Origin: Pseudomonas entomophila
Lineage (GTDB): Bacteria > Pseudomonadota > Gammaproteobacteria > Pseudomonadales > Pseudomonadaceae
Length of the DNA: 64,000 nucleotides
Direction of reading: 5' to 3'
NCBI RefSeq assembly: GCF_013523125.1
Contig: NZ_JAAMQJ010000017.1
Span: 1 to 64,000 of the forward strand
Positions 53,835-63,305 of this stretch are shown piece by piece. A program made the position numbers and the translations under genes. A model generated the notes under the pieces. It made no database searches and had not been told where the DNA came from. It worked only from the letters and a program-made list of their open reading frames with translations. Numbering within the stretch: position 1 is the first letter of the stretch; every line of letters starts with the position of its first letter.

Positions 53835-53856
53835 TTGGTTTAACTAAGCGAGGAAG
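53835..53856. repeat. Right attachment site: terminal inverted repeat plus 8-bp core
   Basis: TTGGTTTAAC (53835-53844) is the near reverse complement of the left GTTAACCCAA. Four bases later is the core CGAGGAAG (53849-53856), identical to 13684-13691. Confidence 0.75.
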
Positions 53857-54056
53857 TGGCAGAACTCCCACTTGTCGTAGTTGACTTCGAACGTGCCTGG
53901 CGTGCAGATCCAGGTGCCCATGATCTTGCTGCCGTCCTGGGACTGGTAGGCGTTGAGGTTGACGGTGTGTGGGTCGCCGCCGATGCGCTTCCACTTGGTG
54001 GCGTCGACCACGGGCGTCGGGCAGGTTTCACGCAGAACGGTGATGAAGTCGGACAT
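53844..54056 (-). pseudogene. Cupin gene, 5' fragment cut off by the island
   Basis: The minus strand encodes the first 69 residues of the host cupin (MSDFITVLRETCPTP, then GGDPHTVNLNAYQSQDGSKI and DKWEFCHFL) followed by one island-derived Ala codon and a stop. The true start is the ATG at 54056. It joins in frame with the fragment at 13547-13691. The shortened product would lack the second cupin motif (HLKAGDVFVIEPG) and is unlikely to fold correctly. Confidence 0.9.
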
Positions 54057-54220
54057 GCAAAGCTCCAGGGAAAGGTTCGAAGAAGCCGCCACCATAGGCC
54101 GAACCTGCTCGCCGCGATTGTCCAGGCTCGACCCTAAGCTGTCTGTACGCGCTAAGCGCCCAGTCGCTTCGACGTTCAGGAACTGCCACCATGGAGGTCT
54201 CTCACTGCCCGAGGCAACGG

Positions 54221-54991
54221 ATGGCCATGTCGACGTTCACACTGATGTACCAGAACCTGGGCGTTGCCCTGACGTTGTTGGTGGTCGGCACGTTTCTGCT
54301 GGCCGGCATGGTCAAGGGCGTGATCGGGCTCGGCCTGCCCACCGTCGCCATGGGGCTGCTGGGCCTGGCCATGCCACCGGCTCAGGCCGCAGCGCTGCTG
54401 ATCGTGCCTGCTACCCTGACCAACTTGTGGCAACTCGCCCTGGGCGGGCACCTTCGTGCGTTGCTGGGCCGGCTCTGGCCCATGCTGGCGATGATCTTTT
54501 TCGGCACCTTGCTCGGCAGCGTCTGGCTGGGCATCGACAGCGGTCCCTGGGCGGCGCATGCCTTGGGTGGTGCGTTGCTGGTGTACGCGCTGTATGGCTT
54601 GCTGGGTCCGGCCTTGCACATCGCCCCACGGCATCAAGGATGGGCCGGGCCCGTGGTGGGTGGGGTCACCGGACTGATCACCGCGGCGACCGGGGTGTTC
54701 GTGATGCCGGCCGTGCCCTACCTGCAGGCGCTGAACCTGCAGCGGGACGAACTGGTACAGGCGCTGGGGCTGTCGTTCACCGTCTCGACCGTGGCGCTGG
54801 CCCTCGGGTTGGCCGGGCAGTCGGCGCTCGACGTCCAGGCCCTGAGCGCTTCGACGCTGCTGCTGGCGCCTGCCGTGCTGGGCCTGTTCGTCGGGCAGTG
54901 GTTGCGCCAGCGCATCCGTCCCACCGTGTTCCGACGGTGCTTCTTCGTCGGCCTGGGGCTGCTGGGGCTGCACCTGCTGGTCAACGGCTGA
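54221..54991 (+). CDS. TauE/SafE-family permease
   Basis: A 256-aa inner membrane protein with about eight spans, opening with LGVALTLLVVGTFLLAGMVK-GVIGLGLPTVAMGLLGLAM, the first TauE/SafE repeat, and a second repeat GVTGLITAATGVFVMPAVPY. The family exports or imports sulfite, sulfoacetate or related organic anions; the substrate here is unknown. GAGG precedes the ATG at 54221; an in-frame ATG at 54191 lacks a ribosome site. It is divergent from the cupin gene, and both are likely to be parts of the backbone. Confidence 0.88.
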   Translation: MAMSTFTLMYQNLGVALTLLVVGTFLLAGMVKGVIGLGLPTVAMGLLGLAMPPAQAAALLIVPATLTNLWQLALGGHLRALLGRLWPMLAMIFFGTLLGSVWLGIDSGPWAAHALGGALLVYALYGLLGPALHIAPRHQGWAGPVVGGVTGLITAATGVFVMPAVPYLQALNLQRDELVQALGLSFTVSTVALALGLAGQSALDVQALSASTLLLAPAVLGLFVGQWLRQRIRPTVFRRCFFVGLGLLGLHLLVNG

Positions 54992-55120
54992 CCGCCCGAT
55001 GACGGGCACCGAAAGAATCCTTTGTCATAGCCCTCGGAAATTTCCTACGCTGTAGATCGGTGCTGGCCGATGCCTGCGCCGACACAATGGTCCAACAAGA
55101 ACGAGAACAAGGAAACCCAG

Positions 55121-56788
55121 ATGCGAATCGTCATGTTCCAGTCCTTGGCCTTCGGTGCCGCGATCCTGGCCAGCCCGGGCGTGTTCGCCGCGACGCTGGA
55201 AGGCGGTGCGGTCGCCGCGCCCGATGAGTATGCGGCCAAGGTCGCCGCCGAGATCCTCAAGAAGGGCGGTAACGCGGTGGATGCCGCGGTCGCCACGGCC
55301 TTCACCCTTGCCGTCACCTACCCGGAGGCCGGTAACATCGGCGGCGGTGGCTTCATGACCCTCTATGTCGACGGCAAGCCCTATTTCCTCGATTACCGTG
55401 AGGTCGCTCCCAAGGCTGCCACGCGTGACATGTACCTGGACGACAAGGGCGAGGTGGTCGAGAACCTGAGCCTGGTCGGCCCACGCGCGGCAGGCGTACC
55501 GGGCACGGTCATGGGGCTGTGGGAGGCGCATCAGAAATTCGGCAAGCTGCCCTGGAGCGAGCTGCTCACACCGGCCATCGGCTATGCCAAGGGCGGTTTC
55601 ACCATCGCCGCCAAGCAGTACCAGTACCGCGACGACGTGCAGTCGCTGTTCAAGGGTGCGACCAATTTCAACGACTATTTCGGCAGCATGAAAGTCGGGC
55701 AGCGCTTCACGCAGCCCGAGCTGGCGCAGACGCTGGAGCGTATCGCCGACAAGGGCGTGAGCGAGTTCTACCAGGGCAAGACCGCCGATCTGCTGGTGGC
55801 CCAGATGCAGGCCGACAACGGCCTGATCACCAAGCAGGACCTGGCCGACTACACGGCCGTGTGGCGCAACCCGATCGCCATCGCCTGGCGTGGCAACACC
55901 GTCTATACCGCGCCGCCGCCCAGCTCGGGCGGGGTCGCGCTGGCGCAGCTGCTGGGCATCAAGGAAGACCGCGCCGCCGACTTCAAGGGCGTGGCGCACA
56001 ACTCCGCGCGCTACATCCACCTGCTGGCCGAGATCGAGAAGCGCGTGTTCGCCGACCGCGCCGACTACCTGGGCGATCCGGGCTTCACCAAGGTGCCGGT
56101 GGACAAGCTGATCGACAAGACCTACCTGGCCAGCCGTGCCGCCCAGGTCAACCCGACCGCCATCTCGGCGACCGACGGCGTTCGCCCAGGCCTGGAGTCG
56201 CACCAGACCACGCATTTCTCGATCGTCGACAAGGACGGCAACGCGGTGAGCAACACCTACACCCTGAACCTCGACTATGGCAACGGCGTGGTGGTCAAAG
56301 GGGCCGGGTTCCTGCTCAACAACGAGATGGACGACTTCAGCGCCAAGCCCGGCATGGCCAACGCCTTCGGCGTGGTGGGCGGCAATGCCAACGCCATCGC
56401 GCCGGGCAAGCGCATGCTGTCGTCCATGAGCCCGACCCTGGTGACCCGTGACGGCAAGGTGACCCTGGTACTCGGCACGCCGGGCGGCTCGCGGATCTTC
56501 ACCTCGATCTTCCAGGTGATGAACAACCTGTACGACTATGACATGCCGCTGGAGAAGGCCGTGGGTGCGCAGCGTGTGCATCACCAGTTGCTGCCCAAGG
56601 ACACGATCTACTTCGACAGCTACGCGCCGCTGACCGGTGAGGTGGCGGATGAGTTGAAGGCGATGGGGTATGTGCTGGAGGATCAGGGCTGGGAAATGGG
56701 GGATGTCCAGGCCATCCGCGTGAGCGGGGAGACGCTGGAAACGGCCTCCGACCCCCGTGGTCGCGGAGTGGGGATGGTGGTCAAGTAA
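55121..56788 (+). CDS. ggt: Gamma-glutamyltransferase
   Basis: This periplasmic enzyme cleaves glutathione and other gamma-glutamyl compounds. The 555-aa precursor has a signal peptide (MFQSLAFGAAILASPGVFA-AT), the large-subunit motif GNIGGGGFMTLYVDGK, and the self-cleavage site HQ-TTHFSIVDKDGN, where Thr363 becomes the nucleophile of the small subunit. MLSSMSPTLV and GTPGGSRIFTS are further family signatures. AAGGAAA precedes the ATG at 55121; the upstream in-frame start at 55070 would disrupt the signal peptide. Confidence 0.95.
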   Translation: MRIVMFQSLAFGAAILASPGVFAATLEGGAVAAPDEYAAKVAAEILKKGGNAVDAAVATAFTLAVTYPEAGNIGGGGFMTLYVDGKPYFLDYREVAPKAATRDMYLDDKGEVVENLSLVGPRAAGVPGTVMGLWEAHQKFGKLPWSELLTPAIGYAKGGFTIAAKQYQYRDDVQSLFKGATNFNDYFGSMKVGQRFTQPELAQTLERIADKGVSEFYQGKTADLLVAQMQADNGLITKQDLADYTAVWRNPIAIAWRGNTVYTAPPPSSGGVALAQLLGIKEDRAADFKGVAHNSARYIHLLAEIEKRVFADRADYLGDPGFTKVPVDKLIDKTYLASRAAQVNPTAISATDGVRPGLESHQTTHFSIVDKDGNAVSNTYTLNLDYGNGVVVKGAGFLLNNEMDDFSAKPGMANAFGVVGGNANAIAPGKRMLSSMSPTLVTRDGKVTLVLGTPGGSRIFTSIFQVMNNLYDYDMPLEKAVGAQRVHHQLLPKDTIYFDSYAPLTGEVADELKAMGYVLEDQGWEMGDVQAIRVSGETLETASDPRGRGVGMVVK

Positions 56789-56845
56789 CCGGCAGTCGGG
56801 TGTGAGGTCCGCAGGGCGGTGAAGGCGGGGTGGTCGATGCAACCG

Positions 56846-56870
56846 CCATCGCCGGCAAGCCGGCTCCCAC
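56846..56870. repeat. REP element, copy 1
   Basis: CGCCGGCAAGCCGGCTCCCA is the repetitive extragenic palindrome of the P. putida group. Its exact reverse complement (25 bases) lies at 57008-57032, so the two form an inverted pair between convergent genes. Confidence 0.85.
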
Positions 56871-57007
56871 ACCCGTAGTTACACCGCAGCGATGTCAGGA
56901 CATCGCGGTCCCTGTGGGCGGCCCCTGCCGGGGCGCCGGACCGGCCGCGATCGGGCCCGTAGGGCCTGCATGACCGGCACCTTCAACCTGTCAGGACCCC
57001 GCTACTT

Positions 57008-57032
57008 GTGGGAGCCGGCTTGCCGGCGATGG
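57008..57032. repeat. REP element, copy 2 (inverted)
   Basis: Exact 25-base reverse complement of copy 1. The pair brackets about 140 GC-rich bases between ggt and the chemoreceptor gene, which hold no other feature I recognise. Confidence 0.85.
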
Positions 57033-57059
57033 CGACGGCACCGGCCCAGCCGAGGGCGA

Positions 57060-58979
57060 CTAGACCCGGAACTCGCTGACCAACGTCTGCAGCCGCGCGC
57101 CCAGTCGGGCCAGTTCGATGCTCGACGCGGCCGTCTCGTTGCTGGCCGTGGCAGTCTGCTCCGACACGTCGCGTACGTTCAGCACGCTGCGGCTGATTTC
57201 TTCCGCCACCACGCCCTGCTGCTCGGCAGCAGCGGCGATCTGCTGGTTCATCGCCTGGATGCTGGCCACGGTCCCGGTGATGCTGCTCAGGGAGACACCG
57301 GCCTTGCGCGCCAGCTCGACGCTGCTGTCGGTCAGGCGCGTGCTGTCGAGCATCACCGTGGCCACTTCCTGGGTACCGTCCTGCAAACTGGCGATCAGCG
57401 CTTCGATCTCTTCGGTCGATTGCTGGGTGCGCTGGGCCAGCCCACGGACTTCATCGGCCACCACCGCGAACCCACGCCCGGCCTCGCCCGCACGGGCGGC
57501 CTCGATGGCTGCGTTGAGGGCCAGCAGGTTGGTCTGCTGGGCCACCGACTTGATCACGTCCATCACGCTGCCGATGCGCTGGCTCTCCTGCTGCAGGTTG
57601 CCCATGGCGGCGCTGGAGCGGTGCACTTCTTCGGCCAGGCGCTCGATCTGGGCGATGGCCTCGTTGACCACGCGATCACCGCTCTTGGCCTCGTCGTCGG
57701 CCTGGGTCGCGGCACGCGAGGCGGCTTCGGCGTTGCGCGCCACTTCCTGCACGGTGGCCGCCATTTCGTGCATGGCCGTGGCCACCTGGTCGGTCTCGAC
57801 CTTCTGGCTGTTGGCGCCACTGCTGGTCTGCTCGGTCACTGCCGACAATTCTTCGGCCGCGCTGGTCAACTGGGAGACGCCTTCACGGATACCCCCGATC
57901 AGCTCGCGCAGCGTCGTGCCCATGCGCGCGATGCCTTGTTGCAGCTCGCCCAGCTCGTCGCGACGGGTGATTCGCACGTCGTGGGTCAGGTCGCCCTGGG
58001 CGATGCGCTCGACCACCTGCAAGGTCTCGCGCAGCGGACGGGTGATCTGGCGGGTGATGATCACGGCCGCGGCAATGCCGACCAGCAGGGCCAGCAAGGT
58101 CGCGGTGATCTGCCAGGTACGCGCGGTGGTGCTCTCGGCGTCACGACGGTCGAGCTGGATCTGGTACAGCGCCTCGCTGCTTTTGACGATGTCCGCGCCC
58201 TGCACGGTCATTTCCTGGCGGGCTTCCTTGACCTGAGCCATGGCATCACGCCACTGACGGACCGCCTCGCGGTAGGCCGATGTCGCGGTTTCCAGCGCCT
58301 GGACGCGGGTCGCCTCGCCGGGCACGCGCGCGCCCAGGCCAGCGACCTGCGCCAACACGGCCTCGATCTGACGCAGCGCGGTCTGCTCGCTGGCGTCGGT
58401 GGGGTTGGCCACATAGCCTCGGGTATCGACCTGCGATTGCAGCAATTGCTGTTCGGTGGTGCTGACGGCCTGGTAGTACGCCAGACGTGTGCCGTCGTCC
58501 ACGGCACGGGCCAGGACCTGGGTGCGCATCGCTTCCAGGGTGTCACGGGCCTGGCCGATGGTGCGGATCATGTCACCGCGCGCGGCCGTGGCCTGCTTGT
58601 AGCCTGTGCGCATCTTGTCCAGCGAGACACGGTAGTCGCTGATCGACTGCGCCTGCTTGCGCAGCAGCGCGACGTTTTCCGGGCTCTTGAAGGTCGACAG
58701 CAGTTTCTGCTGCTGTGCGCTGAAGGCATCGAGCTTGGGCACGATAGCCTGGGCGGCGGCATCGTCGCCATTGGTCAACATGTACTGCAGGCGCACGACC
58801 CGCAGGTTGGTCAGGTCGCTGTTGAGCTGGGTGATGTCGCTCATCCAGTTACTGCGGTCGATCAGGCCGGACAAGCTCATCCAGCCGGTCAGGGCCAGCA
58901 GGCCCGTCAGTAGAAGCACCAGGCCGAAGCCCAGTCCCAGTTTGAGATTGATGCCGATGTTGGCAAACCAAGCGTTCAT
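57060..58979 (-). CDS. mcpS: Methyl-accepting chemotaxis protein with HBM sensor, McpS-like
   Basis: A 639-aa chemoreceptor. The first span is at residues 8-30 ([20 protein letters not shown]), followed by an all-helical periplasmic domain of about 250 residues typical of the helical bimodular type, a second span near 280-300 ([18 protein letters not shown]), a HAMP domain and a long signalling domain with the tip [20 protein letters not shown]. In P. putida the HBM receptor McpS senses TCA-cycle acids and, as I recall, its gene lies beside ggt as here. The ATG at 58979 begins the membrane anchor; the open frame extends 13 codons upstream. Confidence 0.88.
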   Translation of the reverse strand: MNAWFANIGINLKLGLGFGLVLLLTGLLALTGWMSLSGLIDRSNWMSDITQLNSDLTNLRVVRLQYMLTNGDDAAAQAIVPKLDAFSAQQQKLLSTFKSPENVALLRKQAQSISDYRVSLDKMRTGYKQATAARGDMIRTIGQARDTLEAMRTQVLARAVDDGTRLAYYQAVSTTEQQLLQSQVDTRGYVANPTDASEQTALRQIEAVLAQVAGLGARVPGEATRVQALETATSAYREAVRQWRDAMAQVKEARQEMTVQGADIVKSSEALYQIQLDRRDAESTTARTWQITATLLALLVGIAAAVIITRQITRPLRETLQVVERIAQGDLTHDVRITRRDELGELQQGIARMGTTLRELIGGIREGVSQLTSAAEELSAVTEQTSSGANSQKVETDQVATAMHEMAATVQEVARNAEAASRAATQADDEAKSGDRVVNEAIAQIERLAEEVHRSSAAMGNLQQESQRIGSVMDVIKSVAQQTNLLALNAAIEAARAGEAGRGFAVVADEVRGLAQRTQQSTEEIEALIASLQDGTQEVATVMLDSTRLTDSSVELARKAGVSLSSITGTVASIQAMNQQIAAAAEQQGVVAEEISRSVLNVRDVSEQTATASNETAASSIELARLGARLQTLVSEFRV

Positions 58980-59152
58980 GCACGCGCTCCCGAGAGATCC
59001 TTTGGGGTGAAAATCCACGGGTTTTGTTCTTTTGTTTGGTCACCCGCCGTTCGTGCAGGGTGTATCGGCCAGGTTGGCCAGAGCTGAAACGCTTTTTCGG
59101 CGTCATTTCGCTCAGGCCGCCCTGGTCGACGGCGGGCGCTTGGAGGGGGGCG

Positions 59153-60034
59153 TTACAGCTGTCGTGCGTTGAAGGTATCGCAGCGCTCTACGTCGCCGTT
59201 CTCGAAGCCGGCCTTGAACCAGCGCACGCGCTGCGCGGAGGTACCGTGGGTGAACGAGTCCGGCACGACACGGCCCTGGCCTTGTTGCTGCAGACGATCG
59301 TCACCGATGGCGTTGGCGGCGTTGAGGGCTTCTTCCACATCGCCCGGCTCCAGCCAGTTCAGGCGCTTTTGCGCCTGATAGGCCCAGACCCCGGCGAAGC
59401 AGTCGGCTTGCAGTTCCTGGCGAACCAGCAGGCCGTTGGCGCCCTCGAGCTTCTGCCCACGCTGGCGTGCGGCATCGACCTGATCCGAGATGCCCATCAA
59501 CGTCTGCACATGGTGGCCGATCTCGTGGGCGATCACGTAGGCCTGGGCGAAGTCACCTGCTGCGGCGAAGCGGGTTTCCATCTCGCGGAAGAAGCTGGTG
59601 TCCAGGTAGACGCGCTGGTCGGCCGGGCAATAGAACGGGCCGACCGCCGAGGAGGCGAAGCCGCAGGCCGACTGGATCTGGCCGTTGAACAGCACCAGCT
59701 TGGGCTCCCGGTACTGGCTGCCGCTTTGGGCGAACAGCGCCTTCCAGGTGTCTTCGGTGTCGCCGAGGATGGCGCTGACGAACGCGGCCTGCTGATCGTT
59801 GGCCGGGGGCGCCTTGGTCTCGCCCTGGGTCGCGACCGGCGCCTGGCTGCCCTGTCCGGTCAGTTCGCCGAGCAGGCGCAACGGGTCCTGGCCGGTGAGC
59901 CAGCCGATCCCCACGATCAGCAGGATGGCGCCCAGCCCGAGGCCCTTGCCGCCGCCGAAGCGCATGCCGCCACCGCCGCCGCTGCCGCGTGCGTCCACCA
60001 CGTTGTCACTGCGTCGGCCTTTTCGCCAATCCAT
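59153..60034 (-). CDS. ypfJ: Neutral zinc metallopeptidase, YpfJ family
   Basis: A 293-aa membrane-anchored protein. It starts MDWRKGRRSDNVVDARG, a family signature, followed by a Gly-rich stretch and one span (LGLGAILLIVGIGWLTG, residues about 31-47). The zinc-binding motif AHEIGHHVQTLMG (HExxH) lies near residue 175, with a downstream DCFAGVWAYQAQ that supplies a third ligand. Substrate unknown. Backbone gene. Confidence 0.93.
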   Translation of the reverse strand: MDWRKGRRSDNVVDARGSGGGGGMRFGGGKGLGLGAILLIVGIGWLTGQDPLRLLGELTGQGSQAPVATQGETKAPPANDQQAAFVSAILGDTEDTWKALFAQSGSQYREPKLVLFNGQIQSACGFASSAVGPFYCPADQRVYLDTSFFREMETRFAAAGDFAQAYVIAHEIGHHVQTLMGISDQVDAARQRGQKLEGANGLLVRQELQADCFAGVWAYQAQKRLNWLEPGDVEEALNAANAIGDDRLQQQGQGRVVPDSFTHGTSAQRVRWFKAGFENGDVERCDTFNARQL

Positions 60035-60228
60035 GTCGGTTCTCCAGGGCGTTTCGATCGTATCGAGGAAGGTAGTTCAAGGAATGTAGAGCTGCGTGGC
60101 ATACCCAGCGGCATAACACTGTAGTGATGGACAACCGAACGGGTGTGGCTATCCATCGGCGCACGCACAAATCCAGAACCGACCTCGACCCGAGCCGACC
60201 GGGCGCCCTGGCACCCGGCCGGAGGTGC

Positions 60229-61314
60229 TCAGCGACGAACCAGCAGCACGCCGCTTTCCATGTGGTGCGTGTAGGGGAACTGGTCGAACACCGCGCAGCG
60301 CTCGATACGGTGCGTGTCGTGCAGTTGGGCGATGTTCGCCGCGAGGGTCTCGGGGTTGCACGAGATGTACAGGATGCGCTCGAACCGCCGCGTCAGCTCA
60401 CAGGTGTCCGGGTCCATGCCGGCGCGCGGCGGATCGACGAACACGGTGCCGAAGTCGTAGCGCTTCAGGTCGATGCCTTCCAGGCGGCGGAACGGGCGAA
60501 CCTCGTTCAACGCCTGGGTGAGCTCTTCGGCAGACAGGCGCACCAGGCGCACGTTGTCCACGCCGTTCTCGTCGAGGTTGCTCAACGCCGCGTTCACCGA
60601 GGTCTTGCTGATCTCGGTGGCCAGCACCTGGCGTACACGGGTGGCCAGGGGCAGGGTGAAGTTGCCGTTGCCGCAGTACAGCTCGAGCAGGTCGTCGTCA
60701 CGCTGGCCGAGGGCGTCGAAGGCCCAGTTCAGCATCTTCTGGTTGACCGTGCCGTTGGGCTGGGTGAAGGCGCCTTCTGGCTGGCAGTAGCTGAAGGTGC
60801 GGCCGGCGACGTCCAGGCGCTCCCGTGCATAGTCGCGACCGATCACCGAGCGCTTGCCCTTGGAGCGGCCGATCACGCTGACGTCGAGGTCGGCGCTCAA
60901 CTGGCGCGCAGCCGCTTCCCAGGCCTCGTCCAGCGGACGGTGATAGCACAGGGTGATCATCGCATCGCCGGCCAGGGTAGTCAGGAACTCCACCTGAAAC
61001 AGCTTGTGGCCCAGGGCTTCGCTGGCCTGCCAGGCGGCCTTCAGACGTGGCATCAGGGCGTTGATGCGCAGGCTGGCGATGGGGAAGTCGTCGATCAGGA
61101 TCGGCGTGTGCTTCTCGCCCGGCGCGAACATGGCGTAGTGCCGCTGACCGTCCTCGCGCCACAGGCGGAATTCGGCGCGCAGCCGGTAATGCTCGCGCGG
61201 CGAGTCGAACACGGCCGGTGCCGGTGCGTCGAACGGGGCCAGCAGCGCGTTCAGGCGCTGGACCTTGGCGTCCAGCTGCGCGTCGTAGGATGCGGTGTCC
61301 AGAATGGTCGTCAT
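60229..61314 (-). CDS. trmA: tRNA (uracil-5-)-methyltransferase TrmA
   Basis: TrmA makes 5-methyluridine at position 54 of tRNA with S-adenosylmethionine. The 361-aa protein shows the SAM motif [16 protein letters not shown], the catalytic region [14 protein letters not shown] and the nucleophile Cys in [14 protein letters not shown], and the C-terminal base [16 protein letters not shown]. The ATG at 61314 overlaps the stop of the upstream permease gene in an ATGA, so the two are coupled. Confidence 0.96.
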   Translation of the reverse strand: MTTILDTASYDAQLDAKVQRLNALLAPFDAPAPAVFDSPREHYRLRAEFRLWREDGQRHYAMFAPGEKHTPILIDDFPIASLRINALMPRLKAAWQASEALGHKLFQVEFLTTLAGDAMITLCYHRPLDEAWEAAARQLSADLDVSVIGRSKGKRSVIGRDYARERLDVAGRTFSYCQPEGAFTQPNGTVNQKMLNWAFDALGQRDDDLLELYCGNGNFTLPLATRVRQVLATEISKTSVNAALSNLDENGVDNVRLVRLSAEELTQALNEVRPFRRLEGIDLKRYDFGTVFVDPPRAGMDPDTCELTRRFERILYISCNPETLAANIAQLHDTHRIERCAVFDQFPYTHHMESGVLLVRR

Positions 61315-62606
61315 GCTTGCAGCCACCCTAGCTTGATCACGAACAGGATGGACAGGATCACCAGGGCGGCGTTCAGGTCGCGGTGGCGACCGGAGATCAG
61401 CTTGATGGCGGTCCAGGCAATGAAGCCGAAGGCGATGCCGTTGGCGATCGAATAGGTCAGCGGCATGGCCAGCGCGGTGATGACCACCGGCGCGGCTTCG
61501 GTCACGTCGTCCCAATTGATCTCGGCCAGGCCCGAGGCCATCAGCACGGCGACGAACAGCAGCGCCGGGGCCGTGGCGAAGGCCGGCACGCTACCGGCCA
61601 GAGGCGCGAAGAACAGCGCCAGCAGGAACAGCACGGCCACCACGATGGCGGTCAGACCCGTACGGCCACCGGCGCTCACGCCAGCCGCCGATTCGATGTA
61701 GCTGGTGGTGGTCGAGGTGCCCAGCAGCGAACCGGCCATGGCGGCGGTGCTGTCGGCGATCAGGGCACGGCCCATCTTCGGCATGTGCCCGTCCTTGTCC
61801 ATCAGGCCGGCCCGCTTGGCCACGCCGATCAGCGTGCCGGAGTTGTCGAACAGGTCGACGAACAGGAAGGCGAAGATCACGCTGATCAAGCCGACGTCCA
61901 GGGCGCCCTTGATGTCCAACTGCAGGAAGGTCGGTGCCAGCGACGGCGGCATCGAGACCACGCCGGCGAAGGGCGTCACGCCCAGCAGGATCGCCACCAC
62001 GGTCACCGCCATGATGCCGATCAGCACCGCGCCACGGACCTTCAGCGCTTCCAGGCCGACGATCAGGAAGAAGCCCAGGGTCGCCAGGATCGGTGCCGGT
62101 TCGCGCAGGTCGCCCAGCCCCACCAGGGTGGCCGGGTTGTCGACCACGATGCCGGCGTTGTGCAGGGCGATCAGCGCCAGGAACAGCCCGATGCCCGCGG
62201 CGATCGCCGAGCGCAGCGGCAAGGGGATGCTGTTGACGATCCACTCGCGCACCCGCAGGATCGACAGCAGGAAGAACAGCACCGCCGAGATGAACACCGC
62301 GCCCAGCGCCACTTGCCAGGTATGGCCCATGTGCAGGACCACGGTGTAGGTGAAGAAAGCGTTCAGGCCCATGCCTGGCGCCAGGGCGATCGGGTAGTTG
62401 GCGATCAGGCCCATGGTCACCGAGCCGATGGCTGCGGCCAGGCAGGTGGCGACGAACAGCGCGCCCTTGTCCATGCCGGTTTCGCCGAGGATGCTCGGGT
62501 TGACGAACAGGATGTAGGCCATGGCCAGGAAAGTCGTGATGCCCGCCAGTATCTCGGTGCGCACGTTGGTATTGTGTGCTCTCAGTTGAAACAGCCGTTC
62601 CAGCAT
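61311..62606 (-). CDS. NCS2-family purine permease, AzgA-like
   Basis: A 431-aa inner membrane transporter with about 12-14 spans. It starts [20 protein letters not shown], typical of the AzgA/GhxP/PurP group importing adenine, guanine or hypoxanthine with protons. Motifs include [32 protein letters not shown] and [17 protein letters not shown]. It is upstream of and overlaps trmA. Specific purine not determined. Confidence 0.93.
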   Translation of the reverse strand: MLERLFQLRAHNTNVRTEILAGITTFLAMAYILFVNPSILGETGMDKGALFVATCLAAAIGSVTMGLIANYPIALAPGMGLNAFFTYTVVLHMGHTWQVALGAVFISAVLFFLLSILRVREWIVNSIPLPLRSAIAAGIGLFLALIALHNAGIVVDNPATLVGLGDLREPAPILATLGFFLIVGLEALKVRGAVLIGIMAVTVVAILLGVTPFAGVVSMPPSLAPTFLQLDIKGALDVGLISVIFAFLFVDLFDNSGTLIGVAKRAGLMDKDGHMPKMGRALIADSTAAMAGSLLGTSTTTSYIESAAGVSAGGRTGLTAIVVAVLFLLALFFAPLAGSVPAFATAPALLFVAVLMASGLAEINWDDVTEAAPVVITALAMPLTYSIANGIAFGFIAWTAIKLISGRHRDLNAALVILSILFVIKLGWLQA

Positions 62607-62816
62607 GCCCGCTCCTCAGGACGCTCCAGCGCCTTGAAAATGTGTCGACCCCATCAGCAAAGCACAGACCGTATCAGGGCCCGTGGTTTTATCCAGGGTG
62701 AAAAAAGCCGCGCATCATACCAGCATGGTTGCCAGGCGGTAACGCGTGTTGCAGTACACTTGATCGATTCCGTGGTCCCTGCGCCGCCTCGTCGCGCGCC
62801 TCACCGAGCGCGTCCC

Positions 62817-63296
62817 ATGCAACTGATCGATTACCACCAGCTGTCGCAGGCTCAACGCGAGCAGTTGAACGACCTTCAGGTACACCCCGAACAGATGCGT
62901 TTTGCCGGCGACATTGCCAACGCGCTGTACATCCTGCTCAGCGTGGACAGCGATGACCGGCGCGGCATCGTCTTGCTGGTGGAGGATGCGCCGAAGGCGT
63001 TCATGTTGCTCGAGCGCGGGGCGCACCTGCCGACCTGGGCTGCGCCGGACGCGGTGACGCTCAATGCCTTGCAGGTCGACTGGCGGTGCCAGGGGCAGGG
63101 CCTGGGACGTTTCTGCATGGGCGCGCTGCCGGCGCTGGTACGTACTGTGTGGCCACAGGCCCGCGCGCTGCAGCTGTCGGTCGATCCGGACAATCAGGCA
63201 GCCATCGGCCTGTACCTGGCCAGTGGCTGGTCGCGCACTGGAGAAGGCTATAGGGCCCGCGTCAGCCACGAGTGGGCGATGACGCTGCCGCTCTAG
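62817..63296 (+). CDS. GNAT-family N-acetyltransferase
   Basis: A 159-aa acetyltransferase. The acetyl-CoA binding loop reads QVDWRCQGQGLGRFCMGAL (residues about 83-101), and the C-terminal LSVDPDNQAAIGLYLASGW is the typical last strand and helix. The substrate is unknown. The ATG at 62817 starts the domain; the very long open frame reaching back to 61383 is antisense to the permease and ignored. Confidence 0.88.
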   Translation: MQLIDYHQLSQAQREQLNDLQVHPEQMRFAGDIANALYILLSVDSDDRRGIVLLVEDAPKAFMLLERGAHLPTWAAPDAVTLNALQVDWRCQGQGLGRFCMGALPALVRTVWPQARALQLSVDPDNQAAIGLYLASGWSRTGEGYRARVSHEWAMTLPL

Positions 63297-63305
63297 CCGC
63301 CTGGG

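Larger units (their letters stand above)
13684..53856. mobile_element. Genomic island with Gamma-Mobile-Trio-like recombinases, inserted in a cupin gene
   Basis: Boundaries come from the split cupin gene, the 8-bp direct repeat at both ends, and the inverted repeats inside it. The net insertion is 40165 bp. The left terminal gene is a tyrosine recombinase; the right terminal pair is a large tyrosine recombinase and a partner protein. Many inner genes are much richer in A+T than the GC-rich flanks, and cargo composition varies, so the island is a mosaic. Cargo: toxin-antitoxin-like genes, an IetAS defence pair, unknown genes, a Czc metal-resistance region, eptA and a homologue of the interrupted gene. 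Confidence 0.92.

Noticed and set aside
53714..53843. Additional small gene between gmtX and the right end
   Set aside because: The only frames are AT-rich and lack a ribosome site; this is the terminal DNA with recombinase sites.
55025..56872. 615-codon minus-strand frame opposite ggt
   Set aside because: Antisense to ggt, which has a signal peptide and catalytic Thr.
61383..62816. Upstream extension of the GNAT frame
   Set aside because: This part is antisense to the purine permease; the acetyltransferase domain begins only at 62817.
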